Below the pieces are notes generated by a model. It saw nothing but the letters and a program-made list of their open reading frames with translations, ran no database searches and was not told the DNA's origin. Below, piece by piece: positions 25,907-34,901 of a stretch of 64,000 nucleotides of DNA. Both the position numbers and the translations under genes were made by a program. How positions within the stretch are numbered: position 1 is the first letter of the stretch; each line of letters starts with the position of its first letter. Source of the stretch: Streptomyces sp. TP-A0356 (GTDB lineage Bacteria; Actinomycetota; Actinomycetes; Streptomycetales; Streptomycetaceae). The DNA is taken from NCBI RefSeq assembly GCF_001417775.1, contig NZ_BBZJ01000019.1:186001-250000 (forward strand), read 5' to 3'.

Positions 25907-28336
25907 TCAGCCTTCGGCAGGCTCCGCGGCCTTGCGCGTACGCTGGCGCGGCTTGGCCGCCGCCTCGTCCGTCTGGGCCGGGATCTCCGCCTCCGCGGCC
26001 ACCGTCGCCTTGCGGGTACGGCGCCGAGGCTTGACCTCGGGCTCCTCGGTGGCCTGCGCGGGAATCCCGGCGTCGACGACCACGGCCACGGCCTTGCGGG
26101 TGCGACGTCGGGGCTTGGTCTCGGCGGCTTCCGCGGTGTCGACGGTGGCCTCGGCGGGAGTGGGCTCCGCGGTCTTGCGGGTGCGGCGCCGGGGCTTGGT
26201 CTCGGCGGCTTCCGCGGTGTCGACGGTGGCCTCGGCGGGAGTGGGCTCCGCGGTCTTGCGGGTGCGGCGCCGGGGCTTGGTCTCGGCGGCTTCCGCGGTG
26301 TCGACGGTGGCCTCGGCCGGAGTGGGCTCCGCGGTCTTGCGGGTGCGGCGCGGCTTGGCCGGGGTCTCGGCCTGCGCCGTGGTGCCCTCGGCCGTCTCGA
26401 CCGCGACGTCCGCGGCCTTGCGGGTACGGCGTCGGGGCTTCGCCGGGGCTTCGGCCTCCGCCGTCTCGGCGGTGGCCTCCGTCGTCTGGACGGGAGCGTC
26501 CGCCGTCTGCACGGGCGCCTCCGCCGTCTTGCGGGTGCGGCGTCGGGGCTTGCTCGCCACCGCCTCGGCGGTGTCGACCACACCCTCGGCGGCAGTCGCC
26601 TCCGCCTCGGCCGGGGCCGTCTCCGCGGCCTTGCGGGTCCGTCGGCGCGGCTTGGCCTCCACCGCTTCCGCGCTGTCCACGGCGGCCTCGGCGGCAGCCG
26701 GGGTCTCGGTCGCGGCCGGGGCCGTCTCCTCGCCCTTGCGGGTCCGTCGGCGGCGCGGCTTGGCCTCGGCGGCCTCCACGGTGTCCACGGCGGCCTCCGC
26801 GGCCGGCGCGGTCGGTTCCGTCGTCTCGGTCACCGTCGTGACCGGCTCCGCCGGCACCCCGCCGCGCATACGGCGACGGCGGCGCGGCGTACGCGGCTCC
26901 ACGGCCTCGTCCGTCTCGGTGCGGTCCGCGGCGGCCGGCACATCGAGCGCCGCCCCGCCCCGCGTACGACGGCGGCGGCGCGGCGTACCGGCCGGACGCT
27001 CGCGCTCCTCGGACGGGCCCGAGGAACGGCGGCCGCGCGGCCCTCGGCCGCCCGTCTCGCCGAGGTCCTCCAGCTGCTCCGCCGCGAGCCCCGCACGCGT
27101 GCGCTCGGAACGCGGCAGCACACCCTTCGTGCCCTCGGGGATGCCGAGGTCGGCGAAGAGGTGCGGCGAGGTGGAGTACGTCTCCACCGGGTCGCCGAGG
27201 CCCAGGTCCAGCGCCTTGTTGATCAGCTGCCAGCGCGGGATGTCGTCCCAGTCGACGAACGTGATCGCCGTACCCGACGCGCCCGCGCGGCCCGTACGGC
27301 CGATGCGGTGCAGATACGTCTTCTCTTCCTCGGGCGACTGGTAGTTGATGACGTGCGTGACGCCCTCGACGTCGATGCCGCGCGCGGCCACGTCGGTGCA
27401 GACGAGGACGTCCACCTTGCCGTTGCGGAAGGCCCGCAGGGCCTGCTCGCGCGCGCCCTGGCCCAGGTCACCGTGGACCGCGCCCGACGCGAAGCCGCGC
27501 CGCTGCAGCTGCTCGGCGATGTCGGCCGCCGTACGCTTCGTCCGGCAGAAGATCATCGCCAGTCCACGGCCCTCGGCCTGCAGGATGCGGGCGACCATCT
27601 CCGGCTTGTCCATGGAGTGCGCGCGGTAGACGAACTGCTTGGTGTTCGCGACGGTCGCGCCCTCGTCGTCCGGCGCGGTGGCGCGGATGTGCGTGGGCTG
27701 CGACATGTAGCGGCGGGCCAGACCGATGACCGCGCCCGGCATGGTGGCCGAGAACAGCATGGTCTGCCGCTTGGCCGGAAGCATGTTGATGATCTTCTCG
27801 ACGTCGGGCAGGAAGCCCAGGTCGAGCATCTCGTCGGCCTCGTCGAGGACCAGGCACTTGACGTGCTTCAGGTTGAGCTTCTTCTGGCCGGCGAGGTCGA
27901 GGAGCCGGCCGGGGGTGCCGACCACCACGTCGACGCCCCGCTTCAGGGCCTCCACCTGGGGCTCGTACGCCCGGCCGCCGTAGATCGCCGTGACGCGTAC
28001 GTTGCGTACCTTGCCCGCGGTGAGCAGGTCGTTGGTGACCTGCGTGCACAGCTCGCGGGTGGGGACGACGACGAGCGCCTGGGGGGCGTCGGTGAGTGCC
28101 TCGGGCTTGGCGCGGCCCGCCTCGACGTCGACGGGGACGGTGACGCGCTCAAGGAGCGGGAGGCCGAAGCCCAGCGTCTTGCCGGTGCCGGTCTTGGCCT
28201 GGCCGATGACGTCGGTTCCGGAGAGGGCTACGGGGAGCGTCATCTCCTGGATGGGGAAGGGATTGATGATGCCGACGGCCTCCAGGGCCTCGGCCGTCTC
28301 GGGAAGGATTCCGAGATCTCGAAAAGTCGTAGTCAG
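25907..28336 (-). CDS. DEAD-box RNA helicase with repetitive basic tail
   Basis: An 809-residue ATP-dependent RNA helicase. All core motifs are present: Q-motif FRDLGI…PFPIQ, motif I AKTGTGKT, VLDEADEM, SAT, and HRIGRTGRAG. The core (about 1-430) is followed by a long Ala/Glu tail with about a dozen KPRRRTRK-type basic blocks, including three identical 27-residue repeats. The tail probably binds RNA or ribosomes. From memory it corresponds to mycobacterial RhlE (Rv3211). Start choice: a CTG at 28336 behind an AGAGG site begins exactly at the conserved TTTFRDLGIL. GTG 28492 and ATG 28558 are in frame but the added codons have poor GC3 and two AGA. Confidence 0.87.
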   Translation of the reverse strand: MTTTFRDLGILPETAEALEAVGIINPFPIQEMTLPVALSGTDVIGQAKTGTGKTLGFGLPLLERVTVPVDVEAGRAKPEALTDAPQALVVVPTRELCTQVTNDLLTAGKVRNVRVTAIYGGRAYEPQVEALKRGVDVVVGTPGRLLDLAGQKKLNLKHVKCLVLDEADEMLDLGFLPDVEKIINMLPAKRQTMLFSATMPGAVIGLARRYMSQPTHIRATAPDDEGATVANTKQFVYRAHSMDKPEMVARILQAEGRGLAMIFCRTKRTAADIAEQLQRRGFASGAVHGDLGQGAREQALRAFRNGKVDVLVCTDVAARGIDVEGVTHVINYQSPEEEKTYLHRIGRTGRAGASGTAITFVDWDDIPRWQLINKALDLGLGDPVETYSTSPHLFADLGIPEGTKGVLPRSERTRAGLAAEQLEDLGETGGRGPRGRRSSGPSEERERPAGTPRRRRRTRGGAALDVPAAADRTETDEAVEPRTPRRRRRMRGGVPAEPVTTVTETTEPTAPAAEAAVDTVEAAEAKPRRRRTRKGEETAPAATETPAAAEAAVDSAEAVEAKPRRRTRKAAETAPAEAEATAAEGVVDTAEAVASKPRRRTRKTAEAPVQTADAPVQTTEATAETAEAEAPAKPRRRTRKAADVAVETAEGTTAQAETPAKPRRTRKTAEPTPAEATVDTAEAAETKPRRRTRKTAEPTPAEATVDTAEAAETKPRRRTRKTAEPTPAEATVDTAEAAETKPRRRTRKAVAVVVDAGIPAQATEEPEVKPRRRTRKATVAAEAEIPAQTDEAAAKPRQRTRKAAEPAEG
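26111..26353 (-). repeat. 81-bp in-frame minisatellite in helicase tail
   Basis: Three tandem copies of an 81-bp unit begin at 26111, 26192 and 26273 and are nearly identical. Each encodes 27 residues made of a basic KPRRRTRK block and an Ala/Glu/Pro-rich spacer. The surrounding tail contains diverged copies. Confidence 0.9.
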
Positions 28337-28716
28337 GGTGCTGCCTCTTCTGTGTGCGCGATGCGAGGCGAGCGCGGGGGTCGTGACCGTGCGGATGACG
28401 TCGGCCTGCTTGGGGGACGGGCCTGTGGCACGGGACCACGCCGACGCTCCAGCGCTCGTACCGCTGAGGGTCCCTCCGGATGCCGTACGCACAGTGCCGT
28501 ACGGGCGAGGAGGGCTGTCGGGTCGGAGCCGATCGGGCCACCGACCGGGCATCCTCATGCATGCAGCCTGTCGAGATACGTCGAAGTACTCAGCAGGCGC
28601 ATTACCACCATACCCCGGATTCGCGCAGTCGCGATGGCCGATTCGGTCACGTAGTCGTCGTCACACTGATTGACCAGGGACTTCCGAGGCACGGTGAGCG
28701 AGCTATTGTGCGCTTC
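28337..28716. other. Divergent intergenic region, helicase / ferritin-like gene
   Basis: 380 nt if the helicase starts at CTG 28336. The minus-strand part contains the in-frame extension of the helicase, judged to be untranslated leader. The stretch 28560-28700 has lower GC and probably holds both promoters. Nothing else was seen. Confidence 0.4.
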
Positions 28717-29454
28717 ATGACGACGCCTGACAACGCCCCCGACGCATCCGCCGACACCACCTCGGTCGCCGCCCAGGACTGGGCGAGGGCCTCCGTCGAC
28801 CCCCAGTACCGCGCCGCCGTCGTGGACCTCCTCGGCGCGCTCGCCTACGGGGAGCTGGCGGCGTTCGAACGGCTCGCGGAGGACGCGAAGCTCGCGCCCA
28901 CGCTCACGGACAAGGCGGAGCTGGCGAAGATGGCGTCCGCCGAGTTCCACCACTTCGAGCGGATCAGGGGCCGGCTCACCGAGATCGGGGTCGAGCCGAC
29001 GGAGGCCATGGAGCCGTTCGTGGCGGCGTACGACAGCTTCCACAAGCAGACGGCGCCCTCGGACTGGCTGGAGGGGCTGGTCAAGGCGTACGTGGGCGAC
29101 TCGATCGCCAGCGACTTCTACCGTGAGGTCGCGGCCCGGCTCGACGCCGACACACGCGGGCTCGTGCTCGCCGTGCTCGACGACACCGGGCACGCGAGCT
29201 TCGCCGTGGAGAAGGTGCGCGCCGCGATCGACGCCGAGCCGCGTGTGGGCGGGCGGCTCGCGCTGTGGGCGCGCCGGCTGATGGGCGAGGCCCTGTCGCA
29301 GTCGCAGCGCGTGGTCGCGGAGCGGGACGCCCTGTCGACGATGCTGGTCGGCGGTGTCGCGGACGGCTTCGACCTCGCCGAGGTCGGCAGGATGTTCTCG
29401 CGCATCACCGAGGCGCACACCAAGCGGATGGCGGCCCTGGGGCTGGCCGCCTGA
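28717..29454 (+). CDS. Ferritin-like (MiaE-like) diiron-fold protein
   Basis: A 245-residue all-helical protein. Carboxylate/His pairs for a diiron site are visible in AYGELAAFERLAED, ASAEFHHFERIRGRL and DDTGHASFAVEK, similar to tRNA-(ms2io6A)-hydroxylase MiaE. It may be a tRNA hydroxylase or a generic diiron oxidase. The divergent position next to a DEAD-box helicase repeats the Rv3210c/Rv3211 pair recalled from mycobacteria. ATG 28717 is preferred; GTG 28708 is in frame. A hairpin follows. Confidence 0.82.
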   Translation: MTTPDNAPDASADTTSVAAQDWARASVDPQYRAAVVDLLGALAYGELAAFERLAEDAKLAPTLTDKAELAKMASAEFHHFERIRGRLTEIGVEPTEAMEPFVAAYDSFHKQTAPSDWLEGLVKAYVGDSIASDFYREVAARLDADTRGLVLAVLDDTGHASFAVEKVRAAIDAEPRVGGRLALWARRLMGEALSQSQRVVAERDALSTMLVGGVADGFDLAEVGRMFSRITEAHTKRMAALGLAA

Positions 29455-29480
29455 ACCGTTCCACAGCGGCCCGCCGACGA

Positions 29481-29508
29481 CGGCGGCCCCGGGGACACGG
29501 GGCCGCCG
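29481..29508 (+). terminator. Hairpin terminator after ferritin-like gene
   Basis: A perfect 10-bp stem CGGCGGCCCC (29481-29490) with 29499-29508 and an 8-nt loop, 26 nt after the stop. Confidence 0.65.
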
Positions 29509-29673
29509 CAGTCATCGCGGTCGCCGTACGGGCCGATCGGCACCCGGGTCCTGCCCCAGGTCACCGTCCCTGACGGGCGCGCCACCGAGGTCGCAGCCTC
29601 GGATGCCACCGTCGCCGTTCCCGGGGTGTCTCGTCAGGGATGCTCCGGGCGTCGTGGTGCCCGGCGTCCGGCC

Positions 29674-29943
29674 TCAGGCCGTCGCCGAGCGGCGGCGAAA
29701 TCTTTCCGCGGGCCGCAGCAGCAGCGACAGCGAGGCGGCGGAGACGGCCAGCGCGCCGACGAGGATCACCAGAAGACTCGCCGAGCGCACCGCGCTGTGG
29801 GTGACGAACGCGCCGAAGAGGGCCCCGGCCACGCCCGTCGACAGCACCAGGGCCCGGGCGGGCAGCCGGTGCGGCAGTCGGTGCGCGGCGGCCCAAGCCA
29901 GGGCGAGCCCGAGGACGGCGGAGCCGAGCGCTTCCAAGACCAT
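29674..29943 (-). CDS. Small integral membrane protein, unknown
   Basis: An 89-residue protein with three hydrophobic helices (about 3-20, 33-54, 57-77) and a basic C-terminus (RPAERFRRRSATA). ATG 29943 follows GGAGGAAA, a strong site. No family recognised. It sits between the ferritin-like and DUF3107 genes, where mycobacteria also have a small unknown gene (Rv3209, from memory). Confidence 0.72.
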   Translation of the reverse strand: MVLEALGSAVLGLALAWAAAHRLPHRLPARALVLSTGVAGALFGAFVTHSAVRSASLLVILVGALAVSAASLSLLLRPAERFRRRSATA

Positions 29944-30109
29944 GTGAGGTTTCCTCCCGCACGGCTGCTGCCTGGGCAAATCGGTCGTAGCCGGTCCTAC
30001 CCGCGGCGCGCGGAACACAATCCTCCTCTGTGTACGAGATGTAGTCCATCTGTGCGCGCCGGACCGAGGGGAGGCAGGCCGGGACACAGCAGTGGAAGGG
30101 GAACGCAGA

Positions 30110-30153
30110 AGTGGGAGGGGCCCGATGACACTCGCCATCGGGCCCCTCCCACT
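30110..30153 (-). terminator. 18-bp stem terminator after DUF3107 gene
   Basis: Perfect 18-bp arms (30110-30127 and 30136-30153) with an 8-nt loop, 14 nt after the DUF3107 stop in the reading direction. Tail TTCTGCGTTCC on the minus strand. Confidence 0.8.
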
Positions 30154-30166
30154 GCTCCGTCCGGAG

Positions 30167-30394
30167 CTACACCGTGCCGAAGCCCACCTTGCGCGGGGCC
30201 GGCTCGCCGATCTCCACGTACGCGAGGCGGTCGGCCGGGACCAGGAGCTTGCGGCCGTGTTCGTCCATGAGGCTCAGCAGTGGCGACTTGCCGGCCAGTG
30301 CCTCAGCCACGACGCGCTCGACCTCCTCGGCAGTCTGACCGCTCTCCAGAACGATCTCGCGGGGCGCGTGCTGCACGCCGATCTTGACCTCCAC
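30167..30394 (-). CDS. DUF3107 family small protein
   Basis: A 75-residue protein conserved in actinobacteria (mycobacterial TB9.4/Rv3208A from memory). It has a beta-strand start MEVKIGVQHAPREIVLES, a central helix (TAEEVERVVAEALAG) and the conserved LVPADRLAYVEIGE. Function unknown. GTG 30394 follows GGAGGGAC. It is downstream of, and co-directional with, the TetR gene. Confidence 0.87.
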   Translation of the reverse strand: MEVKIGVQHAPREIVLESGQTAEEVERVVAEALAGKSPLLSLMDEHGRKLLVPADRLAYVEIGEPAPRKVGFGTV

Positions 30395-30536
30395 GGCTTT
30401 GTCCCTCCGACGGTCAGTATGTGCGCGGCCGTCCGCGCCGTACCAGCACACATTAGCCCGGTGAGGGGACGTCCACGCTCCGCTCCAGCACGCCAGGAGC
30501 GAACAGCCGACGGGAACAACCCGCCGTACGGCTCAG

Positions 30537-31181
30537 TCAGTGGTGCTGTTCGCTGCCGTGCAGCGGGAAGCCCGCGATGCCCCGCCAGGCCAGCGAGGTC
30601 AGCAGCTGGACCGCCTGGTCGCGCGGCACGCTGCGGTCGCTGTGCAGCCAGGAGCGCGCCACCACCTGGGCGAGGCCGCCGAGACCCGAGGCCAGCAGCA
30701 TCGACTCGGCCCGCGACAGGCCGGTGTCCTCCGCGATGACGTCGCAGATGGCCTCCGCGCACTCGTTCGTGACCTTGTCGACGCGCTCGCGTACGGCGGG
30801 CTCGTTCGTCAGGTCCGACTCGAAGACCAGGCGGAACGCTCCACCGTCGTCCTCGACGTACGCGAAGTACGCGTCCATCGTGGCGCGTACGCGCTGCTTG
30901 TTGTCGGTCGTCGAGGCCAGGGCCTTCCGCACGGCCTGCAGCAGGGCCTCGCAGTGCTGGTCCAGCAGGGCCAGATAGAGGTCGAGCTTGCCCGGGAAGT
31001 GCTGGTAGAGCACCGGCTTGCTGACGCCGGCGCGCTCGGCGATGTCGTCCATCGCAGCCGCGTGGTAGCCCTGCGCCACGAAGACTTCCTGCGCGGCGCC
31101 CAGCAGCTGGTTGCGTCGGGCACGGCGCGGCAGGCGAGTGCCCCGCGGGCGTGCTGCCTCTGTCTGCTCGATGGCTGTCAC
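30537..31181 (-). CDS. TetR-family transcriptional regulator
   Basis: A 214-residue one-component repressor. The HTH lies at about residues 30-65, RRNQLLGAAQEVFVAQGYHAA with MDDIAERAGVSKPVLYQHFPGKLDL. The ligand-binding C-terminal domain is all helical. From memory it is the Rv3208 orthologue by context. GTG 31181 follows GGGAGGCGGC. Target and ligand are unknown; the adjacent DUF3107 gene may be co-transcribed, with 142 nt between them. Confidence 0.9.
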   Translation of the reverse strand: MTAIEQTEAARPRGTRLPRRARRNQLLGAAQEVFVAQGYHAAAMDDIAERAGVSKPVLYQHFPGKLDLYLALLDQHCEALLQAVRKALASTTDNKQRVRATMDAYFAYVEDDGGAFRLVFESDLTNEPAVRERVDKVTNECAEAICDVIAEDTGLSRAESMLLASGLGGLAQVVARSWLHSDRSVPRDQAVQLLTSLAWRGIAGFPLHGSEQHH

Positions 31182-31467
31182 GCCGCCTCCCAAAATCGTC
31201 CACATGCGGTATGCGCCGCCCGGCCATCGTACTTTTCGGTAACCGTGCTGTGCGCGGTGCGAACGCAGAATTTCACGGACCGGACAGTGGCGAAAGTGCC
31301 ATGGAACGCGCTGGAGGGAGCCAGGGCGGGCCGATCGGCGCCCTGATGCCGGCCGGCGGCACGCGCTCCATCGCCTCGCACACGCGTCCTCTCACCTGAT
31401 GTGATCGTCTCAGCTGAATTCGCTACTCACGGATACTCACCGACACACCCACGGATACTCACGGCAC

Positions 31468-31719
31468 TCACCGATAGTCGTCGTCGTCGATGGCGACGGC
31501 GCGCTTCTGCTCCACGAGGTCCGCCTCGTTGGCGCGCAGGATCTCCTCTTCCGTCAGGGGTTCGTCCCGTGGCGGCGGGGCAACCTCCCTGTGCTGTTCG
31601 GCGGCGTCGTTCTCCGGGGCCTCCACGTCGAGCTCGACGGCGTCCTCCTCGAGCTCCCTGAGGTCCTCGAGCTCGTCGACGTCCTCGAACGTCTCGGGTT
31701 CAGTGGGGTCTACGGCCAT
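31468..31719 (-). CDS. Small acidic conserved protein
   Basis: An 83-residue, strongly acidic protein (Glu/Asp over 35%) with no Cys, Trp or membrane segment. It ends in a helix (DEPLTEEEILRANEADLVEQKRA) and an acidic tail. ATG 31719 follows GGGAG. Probably disordered and protein-binding. Found in Streptomyces as a conserved hypothetical. Confidence 0.65.
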   Translation of the reverse strand: MAVDPTEPETFEDVDELEDLRELEEDAVELDVEAPENDAAEQHREVAPPPRDEPLTEEEILRANEADLVEQKRAVAIDDDDYR

Positions 31720-31927
31720 GGTGGGCTCCCTTCCTGTACTTCCTGGAACGCCCCTGAAGAAGCAGTGTCCCCACGCGGGTGCCCTGCTATGAGCCTAGGA
31801 GACACCCGAAGGGGACGCTATGTGTGATGAGGGGGCGCTGCGCGGCGTACTGGGCGTGTGCCACGGCCTCGCCGTCTGTGACGGCGAACACATGAGTCAC
31901 TACGTGATCGTCTCGTAACATTGCCGC

Positions 31928-32977
31928 ATGTCTTCGACAGAGTCGCCGTCCGTCCCGGCCTCCAATGTGCTGCCGAAGGTCGCACCCGTCAGGGTCGAGG
32001 AGGGCGAGCGGCTCAGGTCGGTGGGACTGCCGGGGATCACGCTGACGGTACGGTCGAGGCCGCCGGAGCGCCAGGGACTGCCGCCCGCGCTGTACGTCCA
32101 CGGACTCGGTGGTTCCTCCCAGAACTGGTCGGCGCTGATGGCGCTGCTCGACGGGGTCGTCGACGGCGAGGCCCTCGATCTGCCCGGCTTCGGCGACTCG
32201 CCGCCGCCGGACGACGGCAACTACTCGGTCACCGGCCACGCGCGAGCGGTCATCCGCTACCTTGACGCGGCCGGGCGCGGTCCCGTGCACCTGTTCGGCA
32301 ACTCGATGGGCGGAGCCGTCGCCACGCGCGTGGCAGCCGTACGCCCCGACCTCGTCCGTACGCTCACGCTCGTCTCGCCCGCGCTCCCCGAGATCTTCGT
32401 GCAGCGCGGCGCGATCCCGACGGGGCTGCTCGCCCTGCCCGGGGTCGCCGCCCTCTTCACCCGGTACACCAGGCAATGGACGGCCGAGCAGCGCGTCCGC
32501 GGGGTCATGGCGCTCTGCTACGGCGACCCCGGGCGCGTCACGCGGGAGGGCTTCCGCTACGCGGTCGAGGAGATGGAGCGGCGGCTGCGGCTGCCGTACT
32601 TCTGGGACGCGATGGCCCGTTCGGCGCGCGGGATCGTGAACGCGTACACACTGGGCGGCCAGCACGGGCTGTGGCGCCAGGCGGAGCGGGTCCTCGCCCC
32701 GACGCTGCTGGTGTACGGCGGCCGGGACCAGCTGGTGTCGTTCCGGATGGCCCAGCGAGCGGCGCGCGCCTTCCGCGACTCCCGGCTGCTGACCCTGCCG
32801 GAGGCGGGGCACGTCGCGATGATGGAGTACCCGGAGCTGCTGGCCGCGTCGTTCCGCGAACTGCTCGCGGAGACGGGCGAGTTGCCCGGGGCGAAGGACG
32901 GGACCGAGCGCCTGGGCGCCGACCGCGGCGGCTCCACGGCGACGGGCGCGTCCGACACCTCCGGTGTGGGGAGCTGA
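31928..32977 (+). CDS. Alpha/beta hydrolase
   Basis: A 349-residue alpha/beta hydrolase. The oxyanion motif YVHGLGGSSQNW, nucleophile GNSMGG, acid in YGGRDQLVS and His in EAGHVAMM are visible, in a cap arrangement typical of C-C hydrolases and epoxide hydrolases. The last 35 residues are disordered. The DUF3152 gene follows after 8 nt, so the two form an operon. Substrate unknown. Confidence 0.87.
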   Translation: MSSTESPSVPASNVLPKVAPVRVEEGERLRSVGLPGITLTVRSRPPERQGLPPALYVHGLGGSSQNWSALMALLDGVVDGEALDLPGFGDSPPPDDGNYSVTGHARAVIRYLDAAGRGPVHLFGNSMGGAVATRVAAVRPDLVRTLTLVSPALPEIFVQRGAIPTGLLALPGVAALFTRYTRQWTAEQRVRGVMALCYGDPGRVTREGFRYAVEEMERRLRLPYFWDAMARSARGIVNAYTLGGQHGLWRQAERVLAPTLLVYGGRDQLVSFRMAQRAARAFRDSRLLTLPEAGHVAMMEYPELLAASFRELLAETGELPGAKDGTERLGADRGGSTATGASDTSGVGS

Positions 32978-32985
32978 GGCGCGGC

Positions 32986-34719
32986 GTGGGACGCCACAGC
33001 CGCAAGGGGCGGGGCGACAGGACACACAAGGAGACGGGCGCGGCGCCGGGCAGCTCGGCGGCCGACACCTCGGCACGCGGCCTGACCATGCCCACGGACG
33101 GTCCGGTGCGTGGCGCGGCGGGGCCGTCGGTGCCGGGGGTGCCGGGGGTGCCGGGACCCGCGAGTCCTGCGGATCGCTCGACGCTCGATGCGGCGGGTCC
33201 GGCTCGTCCACCGGACGGCACATGGGCACAGTACGCACCCCGGCCCCCGGCCGGCACGCCCGGCCACGGCACAGCGCGTCTGCCGGATGGCACGCCGGCG
33301 CACGGGGTTTCGCGTCTGCCGGATGGCACGCCCGCGCACGGGGTTTCGCGTCTGCCGGATGGCACGCCCGCGCACGGGATGTCACGTTTCGCTGGTGGTG
33401 CTCCGGCGCAGGGTGCCCCTCGTGGGGCCGACGGGACTCCGGCGCAGGGTGTGCCGCGTTTCGGCGGCGCCACCTCCGCGCGTGGCGTGCGCCGCTTCCC
33501 CGATGGCACGCCCGCTCATGGTGTGCCCCGCTTCCCCGATGGCACGCCCGCTCATGGTGTGCCCCGCTTCCCCGACGGCACCCCCGCTCACGGCACCCCC
33601 CAGGTCCGCGGCGGTCACCCCCAGCAGCGTGAAGCCGGCGGTGGCTGGGGCGAGTTCACAGGGGGAGCCGTGCCCATGGGGGCGACTCAGGCCGCCCCGC
33701 CCGGCCGTGAGGTGCCCCGCATTCCGCATCAGCGGTCGCGGCCCGGCCCACGCCAGGAGTACCTGGACGCCTTCGACGAGGAGGAGGGCGACGAGGGCGA
33801 GGACGTCTTCGCGCCCCGCCGCTCCGGCGTGGCCGCCCGCGCTCCTCTCGCCGCCGCCCGCGCCACCGCTCCGGAACCGGAGACCGACGCGGACGGGGCG
33901 ACCGAGGCCGACGCGGTACCGGGCAAGGGCGGCGGCAAGGGGCGGACGTTCACCGGGATAGCGGCCGCCGCCGTCACCACCGTGCTCGCGGTCGTCGTCG
34001 CCGGCCAGGTCGCCGACGGGCAGAACGGCGCCGCGGCGCCGTTCCGGGCCGCCCCCGACCGCGTCCCCGACACCCATGACACCGGCCCGGCCCTCTCCGC
34101 TTCGCCCAGCGCGACGACACCGCCGTACGAGCAGGCCATGGACAGGAAGTACCCGCTCAGCGAGACGCTGAAGGGGCCTGGCACGTTCGAAGCGGTCCCG
34201 GGCTTCGCCAAGGCACCCGGCACGGGGCGGAAGTACACCTACCGCGTGGACGTGGAGAAGGGGCTCGGCCTCGACGGCGAACTCTTCGCGCAGGCCGTCC
34301 AGAAGACCCTCAACGACGACCGCAGCTGGGCCCACAGCGGTGCCCGCACCTTCGAGCGTGTCTACTCCGGCAAGCCCGACTTCGTGATCACGCTCGCCAG
34401 CCCCGGCACCACCGCCGCCTGGTGCGCCAAGTCCGGCCTCGACACCGCGGAGGACAACGTCTCGTGCGACTCGGCCTCCACCGAGCGCGTCCTGATCAAC
34501 GCCTATCGCTGGGCACAGGGGTCCACGACGTACGGTGACGACATTCATGCCTACCGGCAGATGCTGATCAACCACGAGGTCGGCCATCGCCTCGGCTACG
34601 GCCATGTCACCTGCACCAAGAACGGCGCGTTGGCCCCGGTCATGCAGCAGCAGACCAAGTTCCTCGACCACGACGGAATCCACTGTCTGCCCAACCCCTG
34701 GCCCTTCCCCGGGAGTTGA
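32986..34719 (+). CDS. DUF3152 membrane-anchored zinc-peptidase-like protein with 12-residue repeats
   Basis: A 577-residue protein. Residues about 40-215 are Pro/Gly-rich and contain nine 12-residue repeats (98-205). An acidic segment precedes one membrane helix (about 325-345). The exported DUF3152 domain (about 380-577) has the metzincin-type zinc motif HEVGHRLGYGH (H530, E531, H534, H540) and paired Cys. This suggests an active secreted metallopeptidase; substrate unknown. GTG 32986 with GAGG upstream, 8 nt after the hydrolase gene. From memory mycobacteria carry a DUF3152 gene (Rv3207c) directly next to moeB1. Confidence 0.85.
   Translation: MGRHSRKGRGDRTHKETGAAPGSSAADTSARGLTMPTDGPVRGAAGPSVPGVPGVPGPASPADRSTLDAAGPARPPDGTWAQYAPRPPAGTPGHGTARLPDGTPAHGVSRLPDGTPAHGVSRLPDGTPAHGMSRFAGGAPAQGAPRGADGTPAQGVPRFGGATSARGVRRFPDGTPAHGVPRFPDGTPAHGVPRFPDGTPAHGTPQVRGGHPQQREAGGGWGEFTGGAVPMGATQAAPPGREVPRIPHQRSRPGPRQEYLDAFDEEEGDEGEDVFAPRRSGVAARAPLAAARATAPEPETDADGATEADAVPGKGGGKGRTFTGIAAAAVTTVLAVVVAGQVADGQNGAAAPFRAAPDRVPDTHDTGPALSASPSATTPPYEQAMDRKYPLSETLKGPGTFEAVPGFAKAPGTGRKYTYRVDVEKGLGLDGELFAQAVQKTLNDDRSWAHSGARTFERVYSGKPDFVITLASPGTTAAWCAKSGLDTAEDNVSCDSASTERVLINAYRWAQGSTTYGDDIHAYRQMLINHEVGHRLGYGHVTCTKNGALAPVMQQQTKFLDHDGIHCLPNPWPFPGS
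33277..33600 (+). repeat. Nine 36-bp tandem repeats in DUF3152 gene
   Basis: A strict 36-bp period with nine units from 33277. Units 1-3 and 7-9 are nearly identical within their groups; units 4-6 are diverged. Consensus translation is R-L/F-P-D-G-T-P-A-H-G-V-S/P. Confidence 0.92.
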
Positions 34720-34901
34720 CGGCGACGGAGTCTTAGCGCGACCGAACGCGGTCCGCGTGGGAAAGTTACGACCGTTCACCCCTTTTGGTGGCGCGATGGA
34801 CAACCGTCCGTCGCGCCACCGTCATGTCCGCATACGTTCGTCCCGCTGCGAGCCGCCGGGGCAAGGGGCGGCTCCCCAGACGGGAGATCGGGGGTGCACT
34901 C

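Noticed and set aside
25727..28654. A 975-codon Gly/Leu/Arg-rich frame opposite the DEAD-box helicase
   Set aside because: Its repeats are the complement of the helicase tail repeats; no independent signal.
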